Shown: piece after piece, positions 15,080-21,525 of the stretch | Layout: the number at the start of each line of letters is the position of its first letter | How positions within the stretch are numbered: the first letter of the stretch is position 1 | Translations under genes and position numbers: made by a program | The notes under the pieces: model-generated | Seen by the model: only the letters and a program-made list of their open reading frames with translations | The model's database searches: none | What the model was told of the DNA's origin: nothing | Assembly (NCBI GenBank): GCA_947463125.1 | Contig: CANHQZ010000017.1 | Coordinates: forward strand, 1-37,718 | Direction: 5' to 3' | Length of the DNA stretch: 37,718 nt | From: Flavobacteriales bacterium | GTDB taxonomy: Bacteria; Bacteroidota; Bacteroidia; NS11-12g; UBA955

Positions 15080-16222
15080 ATGAATTTTTCAGCAGACGAG
15101 AACGTGCAGATGATCAGGCAAACCGTAAAGGATTTTGCCGAAAAGAATATCAGACCCCATTTCATGAAATGGGACGAGAGTCAGGAGTTTCCTGTACATG
15201 TTTTCAAAGCCTTAGGTGAACTTGGCCTGATGGGGGTGCTGGTGCCCGAAGAATACGGCGGTTCCGGACTGGGGTATCACGAATACGTGGCTGCTATTGA
15301 GGAACTCGCAAAAGTTTGCGGCAGCGTAGGCCTAAGCATGGCAGCTCATAACAGCCTGTGCACTGGCCACATCATGATGTTTGGCAATGAAGAACAGAAA
15401 AAGCGCTGGTTGCCAAAACTGGCCACCGGCGAGTGGATTGGTGCCTGGGGCCTTACGGAGGCAAATACCGGCTCTGATGCACTGAGAATGCAGTGTGTAG
15501 CCAAAAAAGACGGCGATGAATGGGTATTGAACGGCACCAAAAACTGGATTACCCATGGTATTTCAGGTAATGTGGCCGTTGTGCTGGCACGTACCGGAGA
15601 TTTACTCGACAGCCACGGTATCACAGCGTTTGTAGTAGAACGTGGAACACCCGGATTCAGAGGCGGTAAAAAGGAAAATAAACTGGGTATGCGCGCCAGC
15701 GAAACCGCAGAGTTGATATTTGAAGATTGCCGCATTCCGGATGCCAACAGGCTGGGGAATGTAGGCGATGGTTTTATTCAGGCCATGAAAATTCTGGACG
15801 GCGGCAGAATATCCATTGCGGCATTGTCTTTAGGCATTGCCAAAGGCGCCTACGAAGCCAGCGTTAAATACAGCAAGGAACGCCAGCAGTTCGGACAGCC
15901 CATTGCCAATTTCCAGGCCATTGGCTTCAAACTGGCAGACATGGCTACCCGCATCGAGGCCGCAGAATTGCTTACCCACCAGGCTGCAAACCTTAAAAAC
16001 AAAGGCAAGAGTGTGAACAAGGAAAGTGCTATGGCCAAATATTACGCCAGTGAAGTGAGTGTGTACTGCAGCAATGAAGCTGTTCAGATTTTCGGCGGAT
16101 ACGGCTACACCAAAGATTTTCCCGTGGAGAAATTCTACCGCGACTGCAAACTATGCACCATCGGCGAAGGCACCAGCGAAATTCAGAAACTGGTTATCAG
16201 CAGGGCTGTTTTGAAAGCGTAA
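15080..16222 (+). CDS. Acyl-CoA dehydrogenase (short/medium-chain type)
   Basis: A 380-residue FAD enzyme oxidising acyl-CoA to trans-2-enoyl-CoA and passing electrons to ETF. GAWGLTEANTGSDA and WVLNGTKNWITHG are the FAD-contact motifs. LGMRASETAELIFEDCRIP is the middle-domain signature, and RQQFGQPIANFQA and QIFGGYGYTKDFPVEKFYRD belong to the C-terminal helical domain. The catalytic Glu lies in IGEGTSEIQ, the position used by short- and medium-chain enzymes (butyryl-CoA dehydrogenase type). ATG 15080 is chosen over TTG 15068, which lies within the -7 box. Length is normal. No terminator precedes rpsU, so read-through is possible. Confidence 0.94.
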   Translation: MNFSADENVQMIRQTVKDFAEKNIRPHFMKWDESQEFPVHVFKALGELGLMGVLVPEEYGGSGLGYHEYVAAIEELAKVCGSVGLSMAAHNSLCTGHIMMFGNEEQKKRWLPKLATGEWIGAWGLTEANTGSDALRMQCVAKKDGDEWVLNGTKNWITHGISGNVAVVLARTGDLLDSHGITAFVVERGTPGFRGGKKENKLGMRASETAELIFEDCRIPDANRLGNVGDGFIQAMKILDGGRISIAALSLGIAKGAYEASVKYSKERQQFGQPIANFQAIGFKLADMATRIEAAELLTHQAANLKNKGKSVNKESAMAKYYASEVSVYCSNEAVQIFGGYGYTKDFPVEKFYRDCKLCTIGEGTSEIQKLVISRAVLKA

Positions 16223-16227
16223 TTATT

Positions 16228-16257
16228 TTGAAAATTTAACAATTTTTTATATATTTG
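16228..16257 (+). promoter_or_regulatory. rpsU promoter (-33 TTG, N19, -7 TATATTTG)
   Basis: The best promoter in the window: TTG at 16228-16230, 19 bases, then TATATTTG at 16250-16257, all matching the Bacteroidota consensus. The predicted transcript start near 16262 leaves a leader of about 28 bases. Confidence 0.75.
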
Positions 16258-16275
16258 CACTCCCAAAAAGAAAGT

Positions 16276-16283
16276 AGGTAGGA
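16276..16283 (+). promoter_or_regulatory. Shine-Dalgarno-like site of rpsU (AGGTAGGA)
   Basis: Two AGG elements six bases before the ATG, in contrast to the neighbouring plus-strand genes, whose leaders have no purine-rich site. It may pair with the 16S rRNA anti-SD, relevant because bS21 helps hide that anti-SD in Bacteroidota. Confidence 0.4.
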
Positions 16284-16289
16284 AAAAAC

Positions 16290-16487
16290 ATGATACTTAT
16301 CAACGTAAAAGAAAGCGATTCGCTCGACAAGGCACTGAAGAAATTCAAGAAGAAATTCGAGAAAACCGGTGTGGTAAAAGAACTTCGTGCCCGTCAGTCT
16401 TTTGAAAAGCCGTGCATCACCAAGCGTATGCAGAAAATTCGTGCCGCATATCGCCAGAAGATGCAGCGTCAGGAAATGGAACCATAA
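16290..16487 (+). CDS. rpsU: 30S ribosomal protein bS21
   Basis: A 65-residue, strongly basic protein starting MILINVKESDSLDKAL, with the KKFKKKFEKTGVV and RARQSFEKP segments typical of bS21. It binds the 30S platform next to the 3' end of 16S rRNA. In Bacteroidota it is known, with bS18 and bS6, to help sequester the anti-Shine-Dalgarno sequence. It has a strong promoter and ends in a good intrinsic terminator 20 bases downstream, so it is probably mostly monocistronic. Confidence 0.98.
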   Translation: MILINVKESDSLDKALKKFKKKFEKTGVVKELRARQSFEKPCITKRMQKIRAAYRQKMQRQEMEP

Positions 16488-16507
16488 TAATCACATTTAG
16501 ATAACAT

Positions 16508-16534
16508 AAAAAAGCCGCCTTAGCGGCTTTTTTT
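16508..16534. terminator. Bidirectional intrinsic terminator (rpsU / glycosylasparaginase)
   Basis: Stem GCCGC-CTTA-GCGGC (16514-16527) flanked by an A-run on the left and a T-run on the right. The flanking A and T bases can extend the stem. It serves rpsU on the plus strand and the convergent gene on the minus strand, whose stop codon lies at its edge (16533-16535). Confidence 0.85.
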
Positions 16535-17507
16535 ATTTTTCAAGCAGATAACCTGCTTTGCGCACTTCGTTTTTACCTTCATGGGTAATAGCATATACAA
16601 AACCCGGCATGAGGCTGAATGCACCTACATTCCCTGCATTGTCCATCGCAAGCAGACATACCTGCTTGCCATGCGCTAATTCACCACGTCTTTTGTAATA
16701 ACGCCTGACAACAGCCTCACAAGCCGCCTGCGGACTTTTACCACTGCGCATAGCCTCCACCACGCTGTGCGAAGCCGCAATTCTGATCATTTCCTCGCCC
16801 AGGCCTGAACACGTGGCACCGCCTACTTCACCATCTACATACAAGCCTGCCCCAATGATAGGAGAATCTCCCACCCTTCCGTGCATCTTCCATGCCATGC
16901 CACTGGTGGTGCAAACTCCGGAGAGGCGATTTTGCTTGTCCAGCGCAAGCATGCCTATGGTGTCGTGGTTGAGTTCCCAATTCGGTTGCGGATTGTAGTC
17001 AGCCTTTTTCAACCATTCTTTCCATGCTGCCTCTACCTGCGGTATGAGTAAATTTTCAGTTTTAAAGCCCTGATCAAGAGCAAACCTAAGGGCCCCTTCA
17101 CCGCTGAGCATCACATGCGGTGTTTTTTCCATGACCCTTCTGGCTACAGCTGCCGGATGCACAATATGTTCCAGGCAAGCCACGGAACCACAATTCAACT
17201 GCTCGTCCATAATGCAGGCATCCAGGGTAACACGTCCGTCCCTGTCAGGAAAACCGCCAAGACCAACCGACGTTACCCGCGGATCTCTTTCAGGTACCGC
17301 CACACCTGCTTCTACAGCATCCAGCGCATACCCATTATTCTTTAAAATTTCCCAGGCAGCTGCATTGGCCTGCAGTCCGAAATCCCAGGTAGAAACGACA
17401 ACAGGGCCACTTTTCCGCTTCTTTTGTGAAGCGCCCGCACTTTTTCCTACGACACCCGCCAGTGAAACCAGCCCGGACAGCCTTAAAAACTCTTTCCTAG
17501 AAAGCAT
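16533..17507 (-). CDS. N4-(beta-N-acetylglucosaminyl)-L-asparaginase (Ntn hydrolase)
   Basis: A 324-residue glycosylasparaginase/isoaspartyl peptidase family member. The precursor cleaves itself before Thr183 in NHDTIGMLALD, creating the N-terminal nucleophile; HDTIG is the aspartylglucosaminidase form of the motif. WDFGLQANAAAWEIL, GGFPDRDG, RVGDSPIIGAGLYVD and GGATCSGLGEE are the conserved substrate and nucleophile-pocket segments. ATG 17507 is chosen over upstream starts because it gives a Tat-like signal (SRKEFLRLSG then a hydrophobic run, RK instead of RR), consistent with export; the characterised Elizabethkingia enzyme is also exported. It would remove GlcNAc-Asn from glycoproteins, or isoaspartyl dipeptides. 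Convergent with rpsU. Confidence 0.88.
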   Translation of the reverse strand: MLSRKEFLRLSGLVSLAGVVGKSAGASQKKRKSGPVVVSTWDFGLQANAAAWEILKNNGYALDAVEAGVAVPERDPRVTSVGLGGFPDRDGRVTLDACIMDEQLNCGSVACLEHIVHPAAVARRVMEKTPHVMLSGEGALRFALDQGFKTENLLIPQVEAAWKEWLKKADYNPQPNWELNHDTIGMLALDKQNRLSGVCTTSGMAWKMHGRVGDSPIIGAGLYVDGEVGGATCSGLGEEMIRIAASHSVVEAMRSGKSPQAACEAVVRRYYKRRGELAHGKQVCLLAMDNAGNVGAFSLMPGFVYAITHEGKNEVRKAGYLLEK

Positions 17508-17623
17508 GGCCGCGAATATAGAATGTAAACCACATGAGCAATAAGATAATGTATATCTATTTGTTAACAGCGGTTCATAAGTATTCGCAATATTTTCATT
17601 GTCTGCGCGTTTGCTTTGTAACC

Positions 17624-18484
17624 ATGCATAGTGCTGCAGCCGACTTTCTGGACTACCTGGCATTGAACCGGCGTATGTCTGTTCATACCGTTGCGGCCTA
17701 TGAAAATGATTTGCAGCAATTTGAAGCTTATTGCCAAAACGATGCACTCGATATCATCTCCGGGCTTAATTCGATAACTGTGCGTGGCTGGATGGCAGAT
17801 TTAATGGAAGCAGGATTGCAGGCGCGCTCTGTACACCGTAAAATATCAGTGCTGCGCTCCTTTAGCCGGTACCTGAGAAAGCAGGGCAAACTCAAAACAG
17901 ATCCATTGTCTAAAATCAGCCTGCCCAAAATGCCGAAGCGCATCGTGCAGGATATTCCCGCCCGGGATTTACAAAACATGTTTGCCCATTTCCCGTGGGA
18001 AGAGCATGAGAACGGACAACGTGATAAATTGTTGCTTCTGTTGTTTTACTCCACCGGCATGCGCCTGAGCGAACTGGCTGCCATACACTGCGGGGACGTT
18101 GATTTGAACCGAAAAACCGTGCAGGTTACCGGAAAACGCAATAAACAGCGGCTTATTCCGCTCCACGACGAAATACTGCAAGGGCTGGACTTATGGATGA
18201 AAGGGAAAAACGGATTGCTTTTCCCGCTGGAAAACGGCAAACCCATGTACCGCATGTATATCTATCGTCTGGTAAACCATTATCTTCGGCTTTTCAGCGA
18301 TGCCTTGAAGACCAGTCCGCACGTATTGCGCCACTCATTTGCCACCCACATGCTGAACAATGGAGCCCAGCTCATGGCAATCAAGGAAATATTGGGTCAT
18401 GCCAGCCTTGCTGCAACGCAGGTTTATACCAAAAACAGTTTCGAAAAACTGAAGAAAATTCACGCACTGCATCCAAGAAACTAA
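17624..18484 (+). CDS. xerC: Tyrosine recombinase XerC/XerD
   Basis: A 286-residue site-specific recombinase. The N-terminal SAM-like core-binding domain (about 1-95) is followed by the catalytic domain with a complete active set: R147 (STGMRLSEL), K171 (VTGKRNKQR), H233 and R236 (SPHVLRHSFATH), H259 (LGHAS) and the nucleophile Y268 (QVYTK). Length and motifs fit chromosomal Xer proteins that resolve chromosome dimers at dif, not an integrase of a mobile element. XerC and XerD are hard to tell apart here; xerC is a guess from the position next to rpsU and hpf. ATG 17624 is used because the 30 residues upstream do not fit the family. The 116-base gap to the divergent gene holds a near-consensus -7 box (TTGCTTTG, 17611-17618). 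Confidence 0.92.
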   Translation: MHSAAADFLDYLALNRRMSVHTVAAYENDLQQFEAYCQNDALDIISGLNSITVRGWMADLMEAGLQARSVHRKISVLRSFSRYLRKQGKLKTDPLSKISLPKMPKRIVQDIPARDLQNMFAHFPWEEHENGQRDKLLLLLFYSTGMRLSELAAIHCGDVDLNRKTVQVTGKRNKQRLIPLHDEILQGLDLWMKGKNGLLFPLENGKPMYRMYIYRLVNHYLRLFSDALKTSPHVLRHSFATHMLNNGAQLMAIKEILGHASLAATQVYTKNSFEKLKKIHALHPRN

Positions 18485-18518
18485 CATCAGTCGGATTTAT
18501 CGGCCTGTTTGTCTACTG

Positions 18519-18534
18519 TGTGACACAAATCACA
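18519..18534. promoter_or_regulatory. CRP/FNR-type operator TGTGA-N6-TCACA upstream of hpf
   Basis: Perfect match to the classical cAMP-receptor-protein half-sites TGTGA and TCACA separated by six bases (CACAAA), followed by a T-run as in strong CRP sites. It is centred at 18526.5, about 41.5 bases before the start predicted from the -7-like box at 18556-18563, the geometry of class II activation. Confidence 0.6.
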
Positions 18535-18555
18535 TTTTTTTTCGTTGTATGAATA

Positions 18556-18563
18556 TAATTTAG
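18556..18563 (+). promoter_or_regulatory. Candidate -7 box of hpf (TAATTTAG, one mismatch)
   Basis: One base differs from TAnnTTTG. No TTG stands at the -33 position; the CRP-like palindrome covers that region, as expected for an activator-dependent promoter. The predicted leader is about 39 bases. Confidence 0.4.
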
Positions 18564-18606
18564 TTGAAATGCCTTTATCGGCAAAAACCACAAAATTTCT
18601 AATCCT

Positions 18607-18906
18607 ATGAATATTCATTTTCAAACCATCGGAATGAAGGCTGAACCCCGGATTATGGATGTAATTTCCGGCAAACTGGAGAGACTAAACCGCATGTATC
18701 AGCGCATGCAGGAAGTAAAGGTTATTTTAAAAGAGGAGAAATCTGACACCAAACGTAACAAGACCCTGGAAATCAGGATTAAAGTTCCGGAAAAGGAACT
18801 TTTTGTGATGCAACAGGATCACTCTTTCGAAAACGCTATGGACAAAGCGGTAGATGCCTTAAAACAGCAGATTGCAAGGATTAAAGGAAAGCTACAGGAC
18901 CATTAA
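18607..18906 (+). CDS. hpf: Short ribosome hibernation promoting factor
   Basis: A 99-residue HPF/RaiA (ribosomal subunit interface) family protein starting MNIHFQTIGMKAEPRI, with a basic, helix-rich end (VDALKQQIARIKGKL). It binds the decoding centre of idle ribosomes and stabilises inactive 70S or 100S particles. The short form lacks the C-terminal dimerisation domain of long HPF. It follows xerC after 122 bases that hold a candidate CRP-type operator and promoter. Its stop codon overlaps the stop of the convergent RidA gene inside a TTAA. Confidence 0.93.
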   Translation: MNIHFQTIGMKAEPRIMDVISGKLERLNRMYQRMQEVKVILKEEKSDTKRNKTLEIRIKVPEKELFVMQQDHSFENAMDKAVDALKQQIARIKGKLQDH

Positions 18907-19319
18907 TCAATGGTAGCAAGCACCTTCAGCTCAATAGCGATTGGTGTAGGCAGGCAATTTATTTCAAGCGTAGTTCTGCAAGGCGGATTTTCAGCAAAGT
19001 ACTCTGCCCAGAGGCGGTTGTAGGTTTTGAAATCGTCTTTCATATTGGTGAGAAAAACGGTCACATCCACAATATTTTCCCATTTGCTTCCGGCATCTTC
19101 CAATATCCATCGCACATTCTGAAACACGCTTCTGCACTGGGTTTCAATATCATATGAAACGATATTGCCTTGCTCATCAAGTTCAACACCCGGAATCTTT
19201 TTGGTTCCTTTTTCTCGGGGACCGACACCGCTCAGATACAACATATTGCCCACGCGCCTTGCATGCGGGTACAAACCTACCGGCTCAGGAGCCTTTCCGG
19301 AATTGATTGCGTCACTCAT
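18903..19319 (-). CDS. RidA family protein, probable 2-aminomuconate deaminase
   Basis: A 138-residue member of the YjgF/YER057c/UK114 family, from ATG 19319; a TTG start at 19361 would add an unsupported leader. Compared with ordinary RidA it has features I associate with 2-aminomuconate deaminase of the kynurenine pathway: YPHARRVGNMLYLSGVGPR, a KGTKKIPGV insert, SYDIETQCRSVFQNVR, VTVFLTNMKDDFKTYN and CRTTLEIN. Those enzymes hydrolyse 2-aminomuconate to 4-oxalocrotonate and ammonia. A general enamine/imine deaminase role is the alternative. It has its own promoter, 51 bases after the saccharopine dehydrogenase-like gene. Stop codon overlaps that of hpf. Confidence 0.85.
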   Translation of the reverse strand: MSDAINSGKAPEPVGLYPHARRVGNMLYLSGVGPREKGTKKIPGVELDEQGNIVSYDIETQCRSVFQNVRWILEDAGSKWENIVDVTVFLTNMKDDFKTYNRLWAEYFAENPPCRTTLEINCLPTPIAIELKVLATID

Positions 19320-19336
19320 GATTTTATAACAAAGTG

Positions 19337-19369
19337 CAAAGTTACTATTGGCAGCAGACAATGCCCCAA
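19337..19369 (-). promoter_or_regulatory. Promoter of the RidA gene (TTG, N22, TAACTTTG)
   Basis: Minus strand TAACTTTG (19344-19337) matches TAnnTTTG exactly; TTG (19369-19367) lies 22 bases upstream, at the long end of the usual spacing. The predicted leader is about 13 bases. It lies between the saccharopine dehydrogenase-like gene and RidA and overlaps the end of the former. Confidence 0.5.
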
Positions 19370-19370
19370 T

Positions 19371-20708
19371 TCATTCATCACAAAATTCGGTGTGCTCCGT
19401 AAAGCAAACGCCCATCTGTTCGAGCCTGGGCAAGATCCCGTCATACCAGTATTTACTTACAGGAATTACAACTCCTTTTTCCTGGCAATTACCGGATAAC
19501 ACCTGCTCGACACCCAGGGCAAGCGGCAATCCTACGGTCTTGGCCATTGCCGTGTGTATTTCGTCCTCTCCGGACACACTCATGACAGAATGAAACACCT
19601 GCTTTTGTCCATTCTTCACAAATCCTATCCTGTGATACATCACCACCTCATCGCAATCTCCGGGTAATAGCTTCCATTTATCCAGGAGAACGGTTTCAAG
19701 TATTTCGGCTGCATTTTTTAGGTCTGTGCCAATGGTTTGTGTATTTTCCAGGTGCAGATAATCAAACCACACTTTCTGTGTATGATCAATGTAGTTATTT
19801 TCCAGCAACCAGTCTGACAATAGCTGCTCTTCTCTTTTCCCGGTTAAGGCACAGCATAGGTCATTTACGCTAGAAATAATATCAGGAAGCTGCGATTGCG
19901 CATCCGTAAACCCCAGAGAGACCAGCACCTGCCAGTTTTTGCAATAATGTTTGCGCCGCAATGTGCCACGCAGCAGCGTTGAAACTTCTGAAAGGCCGTA
20001 TACCTGCTCATAGGATAAACTATCGCGGTTGGCATAGGCATCAAATTCTCCCAGTCCGGGAATTGACAGGGTTTTTGCCTCGGCAAACAACCTATGCCAG
20101 GGTATGCTTCTCAACTGGTTATTTTGCCTGAAAAGGCTGTTTCCCCCTTGCCCTGCCAATACCACGTTGCGCGGATTCCAGCTAAACTTATATTTCCATG
20201 GATTGCCTTCACAGTATGCTTCGCTAACCAGGCCACCGCAATAACTTTCGAACGAGATTATTTCGCCGCCGTCATGCCTGATTTCATCCATTGCCTTCAT
20301 AGCACTGAGATGATCGATACCCGGATCGAGCCCGAGTTCATTGAGAAAGACAAGTCCGGCTGTACGCGCTTCCAAGTCCAGCGCCCGCATAGCATCACCC
20401 ACATAGGAGGCAGAAGCAAAGTGGGCCTTGTATTTAAGGCAAAGGGCAGCTACGGCCGGATGCATAAAAGGCGGAAGCAGTGAAACCACCATTTCATTGC
20501 CTGCAGTGAGATACTCCAGTGCAGCTGAATCTGAGGCATTCAGTATTTTTCGCTCCAGCGATAAATCAAAAGTGTGTTTATCCAATTCATCCCGGCTGGC
20601 ATCGCAAACCGTGAGCGTGCGGCCTGTTTTACCGCAAAAATCAGACAGTTGCTCCAGCAGAAAACGGGAACTCCTGCCGGCACCCAATACCAGAATACCT
20701 TTAGCCAC
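19371..20708 (-). CDS. Saccharopine dehydrogenase-like protein
   Basis: A 445-residue protein with an N-terminal NADP-binding Rossmann segment (GILVLGAGRSSRFLLEQL), then NELGLDPGIDHLSAM and FESYCGGL, the substrate-binding signatures of saccharopine reductase/LYS9-type enzymes. Family members interconvert saccharopine with aminoadipate semialdehyde and glutamate. In Bacteroidota they may work in lysine breakdown; the direction is not shown here. GTG at 20708 is preferred: it starts right at the Rossmann strand and overlaps the stop of the SpoU methyltransferase gene by 8 bases. A TTG at 20747 would give a 458-residue product with an extra tail. RidA follows after 51 bases. Confidence 0.88.
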   Translation of the reverse strand: MAKGILVLGAGRSSRFLLEQLSDFCGKTGRTLTVCDASRDELDKHTFDLSLERKILNASDSAALEYLTAGNEMVVSLLPPFMHPAVAALCLKYKAHFASASYVGDAMRALDLEARTAGLVFLNELGLDPGIDHLSAMKAMDEIRHDGGEIISFESYCGGLVSEAYCEGNPWKYKFSWNPRNVVLAGQGGNSLFRQNNQLRSIPWHRLFAEAKTLSIPGLGEFDAYANRDSLSYEQVYGLSEVSTLLRGTLRRKHYCKNWQVLVSLGFTDAQSQLPDIISSVNDLCCALTGKREEQLLSDWLLENNYIDHTQKVWFDYLHLENTQTIGTDLKNAAEILETVLLDKWKLLPGDCDEVVMYHRIGFVKNGQKQVFHSVMSVSGEDEIHTAMAKTVGLPLALGVEQVLSGNCQEKGVVIPVSKYWYDGILPRLEQMGVCFTEHTEFCDE

Positions 20709-21513
20709 GGCTTGCTCCTTTGCTGCTGCGCTGCCTTGCCATTTCAAACATCATCAGTGAGGCTGCCGCAGACACATTCAGGCTGTCAACCATACCAAAC
20801 ATGGGTATATTAACATTGGTTCCCGCCGTCTTCCAGAAATCACTTAAGCCGCTGCTTTCTGTTCCCACCACAACTGCAGCGGGTTTGGTTAAATCCTGCT
20901 GCCATATACTGACCGATTTTTCCATAAATGTGGTAAAGACCGCAATACTGTTTTTTTGTAAAAACGCCAGCGTCTCCTGCGGTGTCATAACCATTACAGG
21001 CACGCTGAATACACAGCCTACACTGCTGCGAATTACATTGGGATTGTAAATATCGACGGCCGGATCGCAAAGAATGACGGCTGTAGTTCCTGACGCATCG
21101 GCACTTCTAAGCAGGGCACCAAGGTTTCCAGGCTTCTCCACCGATTCTGCTATCAGATAGAAGGGATTTTCCTTATTTCCCGGAGATTTTACCTCCAGTT
21201 TTTTTGATTCCACCACAGCCACTGCATTTTTAACACCCGACCGATAGGCCAGTTTGTTCATCACTTCAGGGGAAACGGCATAAAACGCCGCTTCTGTTTT
21301 CATCGGATGAAACCATGCATGCAATTCATCGGTAGTAATATCATCCTCGCAAAAAAACACGGTTCTAAAACGATATCCTGCCTTCATGCACATCTTGAGT
21401 TCGTTGAGACCCTCGGCCACAAATAATCCTTTGGATTTGCGCTGACGGCTTTTTTCCAGCAGCTGCAGGGTTTCCTTCACTGTGGGATTTTGCAAACTGC
21501 TGATGTGTTTCAT
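20701..21513 (-). CDS. SpoU/TrmH family RNA 2'-O-methyltransferase
   Basis: A 270-residue SPOUT methyltransferase from ATG 21513. The N-terminal RNA-binding substrate domain (about 1-95: SLQNPTVKETLQLL, GLFVAEGLNEL) precedes the knotted SAM domain. Motif 1 is EKPGNLGALLRSADASG, with catalytic Arg and Asn; motif 2 is VVGTESSGLS; motif 3 is IPMFGMVDSLNVSAAAS. It methylates a ribose 2'-OH in rRNA or tRNA; which nucleotide cannot be told. It lies 12 bases after the dihydroorotase-like gene and overlaps the saccharopine dehydrogenase-like gene, so it is inside an operon. Confidence 0.92.
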   Translation of the reverse strand: MKHISSLQNPTVKETLQLLEKSRQRKSKGLFVAEGLNELKMCMKAGYRFRTVFFCEDDITTDELHAWFHPMKTEAAFYAVSPEVMNKLAYRSGVKNAVAVVESKKLEVKSPGNKENPFYLIAESVEKPGNLGALLRSADASGTTAVILCDPAVDIYNPNVIRSSVGCVFSVPVMVMTPQETLAFLQKNSIAVFTTFMEKSVSIWQQDLTKPAAVVVGTESSGLSDFWKTAGTNVNIPMFGMVDSLNVSAAASLMMFEMARQRSSKGASRG

Positions 21514-21525
21514 GAAAACAAACAA

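Noticed and set aside
17508-17747. Eighty extra N-terminal residues for the glycosylasparaginase
   Set aside because: The extension overlaps the divergent xerC gene and resembles no known N terminus, while ATG 17507 gives a Tat-like signal.
17624-18484. Integrase of a mobile element
   Set aside because: Length, motifs and neighbours fit a chromosomal Xer recombinase, and no att repeats, tRNA target or cargo genes are present.
18485-18606. Possible tRNA or small RNA gene between xerC and hpf
   Set aside because: No cloverleaf arms or T-loop signature; only a short TGCC/GGCA stem and the CRP-like palindrome are seen.
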